NCBI RefSeq assembly: GCF_047495875.1
Contig: NC_092459.1
Coordinates: forward strand, 38,359,490 to 38,423,489
Direction: 5' to 3'
DNA length: 64,000 bases
DNA from: Pithys albifrons albifrons
Lineage: Eukaryota > Chordata > Aves > Passeriformes > Thamnophilidae
Shown here piece after piece: positions 24,171 to 36,022 of the stretch. The position numbers were made by a program, and so were the translations under genes. The notes under the pieces are model-generated. The model had not been told where the DNA came from. It searched no databases and saw only the letters and a list, made by a program, of their open reading frames with translations. The stretch's first letter is position 1. The number at the start of each line of letters is the position of its first letter.

Positions 24171-27100
24171 TCCACAGCTTTATCTGCACTAATTGTTCAG
24201 TATGTGAAATTGTAGGCTGTGTATATCAGAAGGGAGAAGCAGAAAAGCATGAGCAGGTCAGAACTGAAACAACTGTTAAAATATTGTAAAGAGCTTATCA
24301 ATACCTTTCTTTTTCTCCTTTGACATTAGACATAAGGGAGTTAAAATTCAAGCAGATCTTGCTGCTTGTGGAAAGCTTCTGAAAGGCTATTCATCCTTGG
24401 GCTAAATCCAACTGCTTCTGGGCAGATACATCAGCAAAAGTCTTACATGAGTTCTTGTGAATAGCCCTTGCACAGACTGACAATGTGGACAAGAGCACAA
24501 ACTTTTGACACTTGAAGCCTTTGGGCTCTGACTGGTAAACTGAAATAAGTAATCTGGTGTAGAATGACATGGGTGTCCATGCACTCCCTCATCCATCCCG
24601 TAATCCACAGCCTGACCACAGTCTGTGTGACTTAGACTGTCCCCCTCCCTCTTCCTTCTTTTCCAGTGAGGGGTAATTTTTCCCTCTGGTAGCTCAGTCC
24701 TACTGTTGTTGGGGATGCTGCCTGCTCAGGGCTGAACTGCCATCACCGGCCACACAGTAAATGTATGCATTTGTTATGGTGGAGGGAACATTAGAGAGTT
24801 TTGGTTTTAATGCTGAAGATGAGGGAGAATTCTAGGGGTAGAGTTATACTGTTGCTGGACAAGTTTTTATTCTTTTTATCACTATTTGGAAAGGAATAGA
24901 AAAGGACAAATAGCAAGAAAAGATGGAGAACTCTTCCATGCCCATACAGAGGGAAGATGAAAAATAGACAGCAAAGAGCAAGTAAACTATTAGGCTACGA
25001 GTTTCTTCTCTGTTTTTTCTCACAGAAAGGAGCCAGATGAGGTAATGTGAAAAGCAGCAGCACCAACTAACCATAAAAGAAAAAGGTCTGGCTGTAGCTT
25101 GACCTGAAAACAATGATAGGTGATGTATACAGAGTTTAAGGCACAGAAACAGCAACGTCTTGGAGGTCTAATGTGAATTACCACCATGGGGAGCATAACA
25201 TAGGGGAACACACACAAATAAAGAGCATCAGGATTCTGTGGCTATGACAATAGTCTTGGAGCATGTCCAGCAGCCTCCTTGGAGCTCAGTAAGTTCAAAT
25301 AGTAAACCTTGCTGTGCCTGGACAAGCTAAGCAGACTCCCAGAGGTTTCTTGGATATATAAGACATGGACCAAAAACAGAAGCAATGGACAGCTCATATA
25401 AAATCACAGTCACTGACAAAACAAAGTATCAGCATCTCTTCTCTAGATATATTACCCTTATGAGACAGAAATGGGCTGGTATCCCAGTGTAGTTAACATA
25501 TACAACCAGAGTGGGGAAGACACAAGTTTAGATCTCTTTCTGAATCAGACTAAGAGAGATCACAGAATCAGAGTTGGTCTAGACATCAGCATGAAAACTA
25601 AGCACCTGCTTATTAAGCACCATAATGTTGCTTTTTCCTCTTATGGGTGGCTTCACTCTTGAAGGACTCTTTATATGTTCTGTGAGTAAAGAATGCATGT
25701 ACCACAAAGCTCCTTTGCATTTTGTCTCATATATTTACCAGAAAAGGTGGTGATATCAATTAGGGGTTAGAACTGTCCAATTATTTATATAACAAGAATT
25801 GGTTTTATTCCTTCATCTCACCATTTTTGAGACTTAACTCAGAATGAGAGGCAGTATTACAGGTGTTAGTATGTCTTCATCTCTCTTCAGATGAAGTACA
25901 GAATTGAATCCATGTCTTACAGTCTTGGGGAAATGCTACGATATCCTAATTGCTGGATGAAATATAAATTCAATAAATCCACATTTCTTTACCATTAGAT
26001 TTCTTACAAGACCCCAATACTAAATATTTTATTCTCAGTTCTGATCAAACACTCCATTCAATAACAAGTGAAACAAAACTGTACATCTCTCTGCATGACA
26101 GAGATTTTTTGCTATATATGAAGGGAAAAACCTATAAAAACAACTCCCATCTGACAATTGTACTATAAATAACAAATTGTTGGTGTTTAAAAATAGCACA
26201 CTGAAACAGGACAGATTGTTCATTTTTTAGAGCATCTGAAGGATACAATGGGTGTCATGTTTTGAATGTGTTCAGGTGTGAATAATTAAAAAAATGTATG
26301 TGTCTTTGATTACACAATCATTTCATAGTTGCAAGTGATTATAATCAGCTACACTAAGAGGTGATGGAATCTTTATAAATAGCATATACAGTAAATTTGT
26401 GCAACCTTTGTGTAGTTTGGATCTTTCTTAGTATGCAAAACACTGAATGATAACAAAGCTTTAAAAATAGCCTTCACATGTTTTCAAAACCTCTTTTTTT
26501 TCTCACATTAGCCTTCAAAATAACTGTCCTTTCAATGCTGAATTTTTGAAAAATAGTAATTTCCTTCCTCCAAACTGATCCAAAACAACACTGACATTTT
26601 AAAGGTCTTAATGACAATTTGGTTATAACAAGTCATCAGATATTTATTATTTTAATAAACAAAAAGGGCCTGTTCTGAGTGAAGCTCTCATCTCATTTCT
26701 ATTCCTCTAAAAAGGAAAGGAAAAAAACACAAACAAAGCAGTTTTTAATGTCTTTACCTAATCCAAAGAGTGATGACTCAGTCACAAACCAAAGCTTTTT
26801 CATGAGCAATACGCCTCTGGTGAGATGCTGTTGTACTTACATACAATCAATTCTTTTATAGCTCTTGAGCGTTATGTTTTTCGTTTCCTTAGTCCATCTT
26901 AACTTGATTCTTCTACTTCTTCTTTAGGGAAGAAGAGACATGCTGATCCATTAACCTTTTGTGTTTCCACTGAGTCTACTCTTACCAGTTTTTCAGATTA
27001 TATTTTCTATTCACCCATCACTCAGCTGTTTTTCTTCATGCACCAGTACTTTCAGTGTCTCAAGGAAATAAGGAATCCAATGTCCCAACCACTTAATAAG

Positions 27101-29717
27101 TTGCTCCTGACTCAATTACTCAAATTATCTCAACATACACAAAGAACATAGTAGCTAAAAACCCACAAAGGTTGAAGGAGAAATGACCAAATGTATTAAA
27201 TTTAGACATTTTATAGACCAGTAGAAATAGAATTTGGATCTCAGGACATGACAATAATCAATATTACAGTGTAAGCTATGTGTCTAAATTCAATTCATTA
27301 ATCATAAGACGTAACGTTCAGTAAAGTTTTCTGATAAAGACTTACCAGGTAAGGAAATAATAAAACAGGAGGTGATCAACAGGAGTAATAAGCTATCTCC
27401 TCATGAAAATCAGGTGTTAATCTGGTCCTTTTTTGCATCTTAAATTCCTCCAAGGACACTTTCCCTCTCCTGGATAAGTTCTTTTTACTAAAGGGGTAAG
27501 AATGGGCTTTGGAAAATTTTCAAAATAAGACAAGACATTTGTATGGGAAAAATCAGACATACTTAAGACTTGTAGTTATTTTTCCAAATCAAAGAGAGAT
27601 TAGATTACCTATAGTCATGAGTTTAAACATAAAGGTTTTGATTCACTCCCACACAATTGAAAAGTGGCAAAGCTTACTACTCAAGCTTTATACCAATATA
27701 GTTAGCATCAGTTAATGGTGTAAAAAACACAACTCTAGCCTAAATGTGAATATTGATTTTTATTAAATAGACAGTAGAAATTAATTTTAAAAAGGGAAGG
27801 AAAATTAAAGACTCTAAGGATATGATAAAATTGTCATGGAATATGTTACTAAATGAATTTAACTTGCTACAAAAACTACTTAAAATGATTTTTTATATTA
27901 CTCATTTGATAATGTATTAACAATCTGTGCTTACTGCTGCAACTGTGAGGCAGCTGCTTTCTTTGTTTCACAATACTATATGACTGTTATAAATAACATA
28001 ATGTTCTGACTGTTCATCTGTGAGTTGTCAAGATAATTTGCATTAGCTCCAACCTCATGCAAGCACAAAAAAATTAAGCAAAGCAACAAGACTTCAGTAA
28101 GAACATCCATATGTCTACATTGTTCCTTTATTTATATGCATAAAGGTTGTTAGATGTTAAAGGGAAGAAGATAGGCGATGAAGAAAATATTTAAAGCCCA
28201 CAATGACACATTTCAGCTTACAATTACATGTGTATCATGTTAAGAGTTTGGAATACAGGTTTATGTTGAGTACTTGTCCTCTTAGATTTGGATGACAATA
28301 CTCTACTTTCTTGAAGGGTGATGCAGCACTTTTTCTACCATAGCTCCCATTTCCTTTTCTATTTTCCTCATCCATTGAGAAAATAATTACTATGAATTCA
28401 CAAGTGAAATCCTGATTCTTGAATTTCTTGCTCTATGTGTTCAGCTGTATACAAATTCACAGAGTATTTTCATTCAAATTTATTTGCTTAGTTTTGAACT
28501 CTCGATAATGATTCTTATTTTTTGTTCTTATAAAATCAGCTATTCCTTATACATTCTAGGTCCCAAGAGAACTCACAGATTCCATATAAATCAGAATTGT
28601 AACTGAAGGAGCATTGCTGTTTTCTTTGAAGAGATATTCAGGATTTAGAAATTGTCAGCAGTGAACTATAAGCCTCCTTCTTTATTGCTGAAATAAAAAT
28701 AACACTTGTTTTCATTTGAGAAACAGAGTATTCGCTTATTGCCTTTTTTTTAGGTTAATAAGAAAACAAGATATTCATGGAATGTCCACTTAAAACTGCT
28801 TCAAAAAGATTATACCAAAAGTGATCATCAATATCTTAATAGAAAATTAAAGAGAGGATATCCATATTAGTGGAAAAAAGTTATGTTTTGCATCACAATG
28901 ATAATTTTTCAGAAATGTTAGAAATAAATTTTGTTTTTAAATGTTCTTCAGTAATTCTTCTGTTTAAGTTAAGCTTTCTTCAAATCAGAATTTTTGGTTT
29001 TGGCTTTTATTTGCATGATTTCTAAGAAATATAAAGCATTGTCTAACAAGTCTATGAAAGTACTATAGAAAAAATAATTATTTCTTAGCTGTTTTCTTGA
29101 TTTTCAAGAAACTGTTATAGTTATTTGAGTAATAAATAGTTTATCAAATGCATATATGTTGAAAATGTAACTGTTTAAGAATACAAAAATAATATAAATA
29201 TTCACAGTCACATCACAGGGTTTACCTAGAGCAGATGAAATTTTTCGATGATGATGTACCTTGAAGTAAAATTAATTTCTTATAAATTTCTTAAATAGCA
29301 TTGGTCTTTGAAATTTTATTTTATTTTATATTTCCTGTCTTATAGAAAGAATTAAACTATCAAAAATATTTGTATTGGAGAACCAAGATTATTCCAGTGA
29401 AAGGAAGATGTGAAAAAAAATCAAAAGAGGGGATGGTATGTGTGGAACAATGGATAGGGTTAAAAATTAGAGAGTAAGAATTACAGGGTAAAATGCAGCT
29501 GCTGTTCCCTGGATGGACCACAGTTTACAGGCTCCACAAAGGTTTCCTAAACAATGATAAGCACCTGCTGCTAGGGACAGAATGGAGAGGGGAGTAGCAT
29601 TGAGGTGCTGCAACCTCCCTTCATAGACATCCCTACAGGGAGGGGAACATGATGACCCTTTGTAGTTCAAAGACCATACAGAATCTGTCTACCAAGAGAG
29701 ATTGATGCCAAAGGTGA
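24171..29717. other. Gene-free AT-rich DNA
   Basis: No gene or clear transposon. A pyrimidine tract followed by AG (about 24640-24666) resembles a splice acceptor, but no coding frame supports it. A small hairpin (8-bp stem, 3-nt loop) lies at 29093-29111. The last part, about 29480-29717, is somewhat GC-richer and flanks the LTR insertion, so it may be part of an older repeat. Confidence 0.6.
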
Positions 29718-29722
29718 CTACC
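29718..29722. repeat. Target-site duplication (left copy)
   Basis: The pentamer CTACC lies immediately left of the LTR, and the same pentamer follows the LTR directly at 30246-30250. A 5-bp duplication is typical of ERVL-type integration and is also seen in some ERV1 elements. Confidence 0.85.
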
Positions 29723-30245
29723 TGTTGCAGGTTTGGCCTAGCTTTTTACCAACCCTGGACTGGTCCCCCTTCCCTCTCCCAGAACTTTCCCAGCAAAGGA
29801 AAGAGGAAAAAAAAATCTGAAAAGAAATGAACTCAAAAGAAACTGAACTGAATGAAAAGAATAAGTTATATTTTCCAACATTTACAACCACACTGTATAC
29901 ACAGTACTTAGGATCCCACCCCCAGAGGAAAGGGAAAAGGGAAAAAGGGGACTGATCAACCAGAAAATTGAGAAGAAACAAAACCAAACCAAAAGAAACA
30001 AATGAATCAGACAAACACAATTGAAAACCTCAAGGAAGGGGAACAAGCATGAAACAATCTCACCCAGGACAGGAGAATCACCAACAACTGGAGGGACCAG
30101 GCTCCAACACCTCCCACGAGCTCCCCGGTCAAGGAAGACAAAGTCTGAAACTCCTCCCCTCTGCTACGTGGAAGACACGTGTGGAATACTTGTAACTTCC
30201 TTAGATACAATGGTTACTGAGGAAGCCATGGGTCAAACCATTACA
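29723..30245 (-). mobile_element. Solo LTR of an ERVL-like endogenous retrovirus
   Basis: This 523-bp unit begins TG and ends CA on the plus strand and is bracketed by perfect CTACC duplications, so both ends are defined to the base. The termini are imperfect inverted repeats: TGTTGCAGGTTTGG on the left, and TGTAATGGTTTGACC when the right end is read on the minus strand. The minus-strand reading resembles avian ERVL LTRs, which often start TGTRATGGTTTGAC and end in CAAACC...CA. No retroviral gag, pol or env sequence adjoins it, so it is probably a solo LTR left by recombination between the two LTRs of a provirus. The short frames inside it (up to 100 codons, both strands) are not genes. Family identity is from memory; orientation is inferred from the end motifs and is less certain than the boundaries. 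Confidence 0.85.
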
Positions 30246-30250
30246 CTACC
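30246..30250. repeat. Target-site duplication (right copy)
   Basis: CTACC directly follows the terminal CA of the LTR and matches the pentamer at 29718-29722. Confidence 0.85.
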
Positions 30251-30413
30251 CTATTATGTACCTATGACTAGAGTCACTCAAGCTCCACCTAAATCTACAG
30301 AGATAGTATAAAAATAAGTTAGGGATAAGGGAAAATGGAAGGAAGACTCCACCAAAACTGCTGGGATTAAGCAACAGGCTGAACCTGTCTTTCCCCCCTT
30401 CTCTTCCCCTTCA
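30251..30413 (+). other. Possible older LTR remnant between solo LTR and CR1
   Basis: This 160-bp segment contains a TATA-like GTATAAAA at about 30307, a GGATAAGGGAAAA-like purine stretch and a C-rich run (about 30394-30400), ending where CR1 homology begins. The order resembles the U3-R part of some avian LTRs. There is no defined end or target duplication, so this is only a suggestion. If correct, the solo LTR at 29723-30245 is nested in an older element. Confidence 0.3.
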
Positions 30414-31490
30414 GAAGAAATTGTAGACTGTGTTGAGGTCTCCCCTCAGTCTCCTCTTCTCCAGGCTCCACAGACCAAGTGACCTCAGCCGCTCCTCACA
30501 CAGCTTACCCTCAAGGCCCTTCACTGTCTTCATTGTCCTCCTCTGGATGCTCTCCAACAGCTGAGTATCTTTTTTATAGTGGAAATCAGGTTTGTTAAGC
30601 AGGACTTTTCCTCTCATGAAGCTATGCTGGTTGTGAGTGATGATTGCATTGTCTTTGAGGTGTTTTTCAATACTTCCCAGACCAATCTTTAGTATAACTT
30701 TACTTGCCCTTGAGAATTTGGGCCATGTTTGCCAGTTTCTGTCAGCTTGGGCCTCTTTGGATTCCTAAGACCACTCCAAAATTATTGAGAGAGGTTTTGT
30801 GATGGCATCAGCTAGACGTTTCAGAATTCTGAGATGAATCCCATGAGGCTCATAGATTTGTGGGGATCTGGCTGGAACAGCAGATCCTATAAAATTTCAG
30901 GGGCAAATGGGAGCTGATAATTTTAGCAGTCATGGTCCTCCAACTCAGGGCACTGAGACCCCCTTGATCCATCATCCATGTTGAAGGCAGAGGCAAATAA
31001 AGCATTAAACATCTCTGCCTTGTCTCTGTCCCTGTTTGTGAAATGACCATCCTCATCCTGTAATGGGTCAATGATGTTTCTATTCTGCCTATTGCCATTA
31101 ATATATTTGAAAAAAAATCACTTTTTGTTATCGCCCACATTTCTAGAAGCTTCAACTCCAGGTGAGCTTTGGCTGCAAAATTTTCTTCCTACAGCAGCAA
31201 GCAGCATCTTTGTATTTTTCCCATGTCATTTATTCTTGTTTCCATTGGGCATACATATTCCATTTTAGCCTCATTTCCATGTGAAGATCTCTGCTTAGCC
31301 AAGCCAGCCTTCTGCCTTGCCTACTTGACTTCCAACACTTGGAAATTGCCTGTTCCTGTACCCTTGGAAGGTGATGTTTAAAAAGTGACCAACACTGACA
31401 GACCCCAGAACTTAAAAAACCATTTTCCCATGGGACCTTACTTACTAATTCCCTGAGAAGCCTGAAGTCTGCTGTGATAACCTGGGTAAA
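30414..31490 (-). mobile_element. CR1 LINE, minus strand, 5'-truncated and internally deleted
   Basis: Read on the minus strand, the segment is colinear with avian CR1. From right to left it shows: the end of the endonuclease-RT linker (about 31490-31290), the conserved DNKK/KYI block (about 31140-31090), an FNALFASAFN-type motif (31022-30981), a G-I-H-P-like block (about 30870-30830), RT blocks, and the block matching the CR1 'CATGCTGGTT' region near 30620. At about 30583 the homology jumps to the distal 3' region (about 30570-30414), which carries the CR1 block around 30440-30560. Roughly 700 bp of consensus are missing at this junction, and the terminal 8-bp tail is also missing. In-frame stops and frame shifts show the element is dead. 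Confidence 0.88.
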
Positions 31491-31499
31491 TCTGGTCAC
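30590..31499 (-). pseudogene. Decayed CR1 ORF2 (endonuclease-RT linker and part of reverse transcriptase)
   Basis: CR1 ORF2 encodes an apurinic-like endonuclease plus a reverse transcriptase used for target-primed retrotransposition. On the minus strand, the frame at 31499-31230 reads a DFRLLRELVSKVPWENG segment and, after an interval, an SRQGRRLAWLSRDL segment. Both match the linker after the endonuclease domain. Further along, other frames give a GDNKK block followed directly by a stop codon and FFFKYI, then an FNALFASAFN motif. The pieces lie in different frames with stops between them, so no functional protein can be made. The endonuclease core and the RT catalytic FADD-type block are not visible. 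Confidence 0.85.
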
Positions 31500-34400
31500 T
31501 GTCTTTTGTGTGGTTGCCCAAGAAGCTTGCTCCTCTGCTCCTTGAAGTCAGATTCAGATGCAGAATCAGATCAAATGGCAGTTTCACAATACCAGTTTCA
31601 GAACTCAAATTCTAGAAGTATCTTGAAATATAATGGTTGCTCATATTTCCGCAAATTATACCCATAAATCATGTGTTCCTTTTTTCTGTCACTGATCATG
31701 CACTGATATTACCCTGGCTCTTGCAGATTCCATAATCACACTGTCTGAACCTAAACCAACAGAGAATTAGAAAATGTTGGCACACTAGTAATGAACTGTC
31801 TAAACAAATACCTTCAGCTGCCATCCCAGAAGGATGTGGGATGTGTAAATTCCAAGCAGATGTCTTGAGGAGCCTGGAGTATGTAAAACAGCCTATGTTT
31901 AGGTAACAGTCTGTCCTCACTAGTTTTAGAATGATACACCAACTATTATCAGAAAGCAAACAACAGGACAGTATGTTTCCACCAGCCTTATTTTATGCAG
32001 CAGCCTTTGGCTAGACAAAAAAAAGAAAAAAATCTAAGAATGTCAGGTCCCAATATCTTTTGCTATCTGGGGAAGTCCCACCCCAACATTTTCTACATAT
32101 AATGGCCATTCCACCAAGAAATAAGCCTGGGGCTAAAAAGTCTCTCTATTCCTGCAATGGAAGATCTACCACATTTGTATGAATTAAGTAAATATTTGCT
32201 GGGAGAAATAAAGTGAAAATTCAGAGATTTTCCAGGTATCCATTCAACCTTTTATTAACTTTTCAATACACAATGACTCCGCAGAAGAGGCTGAAGTACA
32301 TGCCGTCATACATAGCTAGAGCAGTTTAGTCCTGGAATAAGTTAAAATTGAGACCATATACTTTTCCTAATTTGAAAACAGGCTCCCTCATGGAGTATCA
32401 AACCAAGAGTGAGATATTTACTAAAATGTAATTGGTGTAAAATAGGTTCCCAGCATAACTGTTTTCTAGGACTGTCTTTTGCCCAAGAAATTCTCACATG
32501 GTTTGGATGCTTATCTCCCACTGCAGAATAATGGAGATTACATGCTTCAATAGGAATTCTTATATAACAAACACTAACTGTCCTTACTTATCAATTGCTA
32601 TCCTTTGGATGAAGATATAGGTGCTGAATATATATATAGGCAATTCATTGCAAATATTTGGGGTTTCTTGTCCACTGAAATTCAATGATAGAATTTGTGA
32701 AGCCTGAAACTTTGAGTTAGTCACAAGTGTCCAAAGATGAAGGAAGAGTCAATATATTTTCTACCACCTGTCATCATTATCTCCTGTTACTCTGATAGAC
32801 TCTAAAGTAAATGTAAACACATGATATCATTTACAGTTATGAAACTAGATTATCTACATCAGCCACTTTACTTTTATCTATGTCTAGTATAGCTCATCAC
32901 AGGCAATCCATGTGTGAATGAGAGAGTGTTTAACAGCTCTTCTTTAGTAGGAAAGGATGCTGCTACTGCAATAAATTCTCCCTTATTGCATCAGGTAATG
33001 AACTCACATGCATACTCTTCATAGAGTCTTGCACTGTGCACAAAGCAAATTAAGCAGAGCTTGCAGCTGTTTTCATCTTTGAAAAAAAAAAAGACATAGA
33101 GTGCCATTAAGAGAAAAGGACAGTAAATAAAATCTAAATGTGATTTAATGCTATGATTTTAATGTTATTGTTTTTAGACATGCAAGAAAGGCCCTTTAGC
33201 AATAATGACAAAAAGAAAAGGTGCTCATTGAATATATCCATCCTAAGATTACCAGTGCTTCTCTAACAGACCCATACAAGCCAAAGCCAAATCTCTTGCT
33301 GGAACTTACAGAAGCATGGAATTTAGCTCATTTCATTCATTAGAGCTGAAGCAAATGGCTACTATATTGGGAAACCGCTACCATAGACCGAATAAAACAT
33401 TAACATGATTCACTATTCTGGTCTATAAACATTTTTTCTTACAACTAACAGTCTTGTAGTTTTTGCAACAAAATGTTGGAACATCAACTCTAAAGATACT
33501 GACAGCTTTGTGACAAGACTGGTTGTCATCTTGCACACATGAATGGTGGTCAGGTCCTTTCCCAGCCATTGGCAGATTTCCAGAGTCAGTGTGGGACTTG
33601 CTACTTCTTTGTCATGCTTAACCCTGGGTGATGCATGTTACATCTGAATTAACAAGGAGCTACACAAAGGCAGTAGATCCATGTGGAGGAGCAGCAGGTA
33701 GTAAGGATCCAGGAAATTTCAGGAAATTTTACTTCTGACTTGATGCTTTGTGGACTGAGCAGTCAACTGGGCTAGGTGGCTCTCAAAATGAATAATCTAT
33801 TTTAATTTCAGAGGAAAGAAATCTAAATTATGTGCCCAAGATCTTACTGTGTCAGAGAAAAAAGCAAACTCTTGTTTCTCAGCAGAGGCATCTCTCTCAT
33901 TTACATGCAAGGAAAGTTGCAAGTCTGCGTCTCCCCTCGTCTGCTCTGTTAATGTTGTTTAAAAAGAGCACAAAGATAATTTTGCAGCAACTGACTTCAT
34001 GAATGCTTCTCATAGAAAAGGGACCTGTTCATAGGAAGAGATATTTCTGGAGTATTGAATCCAATACTATCAAGGCAATTACATCAAAGGTTACCTGCTA
34101 ATGAATCAAATACCACTTTTAATTGCCTTTATCCTCCACTTTTCCACTGAAAGTTTGATGTACAGGATAATTTAATTAATCTAGTACCACCACTGTCCAC
34201 TAATGAAAGCAGCTATGCTTCTGATTCCCTCAGTATCCCTCATTCCGTACACCTCTGCCCATGCACACTGACATACCATATCCCTTTTTCCTTTCTTTTT
34301 CTAGACCTTTGCTAAATAGATTTACATTTTACACACCATGCTTATATACTTGACTTTTAGACAGTGCAAATCACCATAGAAGTTGTTGTTTGCATTTACT

Positions 34401-35960
34401 GAGGTTAAATTTACTGTTCTTCAACATGGGTGACTTGCATGACAGAACTCGCAGTATCTGTTAAATTGTGGGATCTACATTTTGTTAATATTTCCAAACA
34501 TGAGTGGAAATATTTAGACTGATATTATCTAGGACCACATTTTGATATTCATAGTCATATGATAACTGTTGCTCATAGCCAGTCTGTAAACAGTTAATGT
34601 GAAAATTTCTTTTCCACAATAAATTCCAACTGCTGATATTTTCAGAGTAATATTTAGATGGTTATTATTAGTTCCTAAGAGTCTTCTGAAATTCTCTAAT
34701 ATTAAATTTCATTCATATTCATTAGATAGGTTCTCAGGATCGTAACATTTCTTTTGATACTCCATCAAGATTTCATTGTAGTGGTATGTTTGAACTTTAG
34801 GATATTAGCAATTTTGAACAAGGTGTTGCTTCACTGAAATTAATATTTATCCTATTTTGATACTGAGGGAATTCTGACAGTAATGTGATACTCCTGAGAT
34901 CATGAACTATTTAAATTTTTCTTTTTTTAGCTCATTCTTTTTTATGCATTCTCCAGTTTAACTAATGATTTTCCATGTCTCTCCTATGGAATTGATATTT
35001 TAGTAAAGGTCCAGAAGCATGGCATCTTCTCAGTTTATTTAGAAAATAAGTTTATTGAAGAAAGTTACCAGGTTAATTTGTCAGCCACTTTGTCTGCTAC
35101 AATTATGTTGCACCTCATTTCATCTGGCTGAGCTGATTCATCATCCTAATACCCACAATAGAAATAATAATCAATACTTACATAGTACTGTGAATTGTTT
35201 AAAAGCAATAACAGTAGATATTTTGACATAGAAAAAGGAGAACACTTTTTAGATATGATGGACTTAAAATAAATAGAACAATTACCTAAAGGTGGTGTTA
35301 GCACTGGGAATGAAACAGCTGTTTTGAAGAACCAGATTTTTACTCAGTCTTTCTTTCCACAGAGTATACTATGCACAAAATTTAATAACATATTTGGACT
35401 TTATGAACTTGGTAGTTTATGGTAGCTTATGGAGTTGTGAGAGATTACCATAAATTACACAAGTGACTGTATGTACTTTTGGTAGAAGATGTTGAACCCA
35501 TGTACTTTCATGGTGCCAGGATGAAGAGAGAAATAGAACAGAAGTCACCAGAATTTGTTGGGCTTCATGAATACTTGTTAGTTGGTCTGAAAACACAGTA
35601 TCTGTCAAAACATTTTTATTTTTTCACATTTTACTAGCAGGGCTTCTAACAGAGCCAGTGCCATAAATTCTAATGTCATCCTGTTCCTTTGTCTCTGGAA
35701 TTATCAGGATGAACTGGTATAAATAGTTAGATAGCAGCAAGAAATTGTTTTTTTTTCTGTGGACTGAAACAGCTTTATTCCTCCAAAGAGAAGATTCTTT
35801 TAAAAATCTTGAGCAGAGAGAACAGTAATTTTACAAAATATTTTATGATTCCATGTTAAAAGTAATCATTATTTCATTATTTTATGGTATATGGCCATGA
35901 TTTTGGGAAAGATCACTTCACACATGCACCTTTGTTCTTTGAACCTCTTTGGGATGGTTG
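31491..35960. other. Gene-free AT-rich DNA
   Basis: No gene or recognisable transposon. A 10-bp tandem duplication of AGGAAATTTC lies at 33711-33730 with one mismatch. Open frames are short and unrecognised. Confidence 0.65.
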
Positions 35961-36022
35961 TATTTTTGTTTGGGTTTTTTTGTTGTTTTTGTTTGTTTGT
36001 TTTGTTTTGTTTTGTTTTGTTT
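35961..36022. repeat. G/T-rich tract with (GTTTT)n core
   Basis: About 60 bp of GTTT and GTTTT units, with a regular pentamer core at about 36000-36022. Plus-strand Phe/Val/Cys-rich frames crossing it are compositional artefacts. Confidence 0.9.

Noticed and set aside
23852..24289. 145-codon plus-strand open frame, the longest in the window
   Set aside because: It depends on a GC-rich, stop-poor island, overlaps another open plus frame, and shows no recognisable domain. It is reported only as part of the GC-rich island.
24640..24668. Polypyrimidine tract plus CAG resembling a splice acceptor
   Set aside because: No open, recognisable coding frame or matching donor follows. Such tracts are common in noncoding DNA.
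25560..25600. ATCACAGAATCAGAGTTGG, resembling a minus-strand CR1 tip
   Set aside because: Homology stops after about 20 bp, too little to call.
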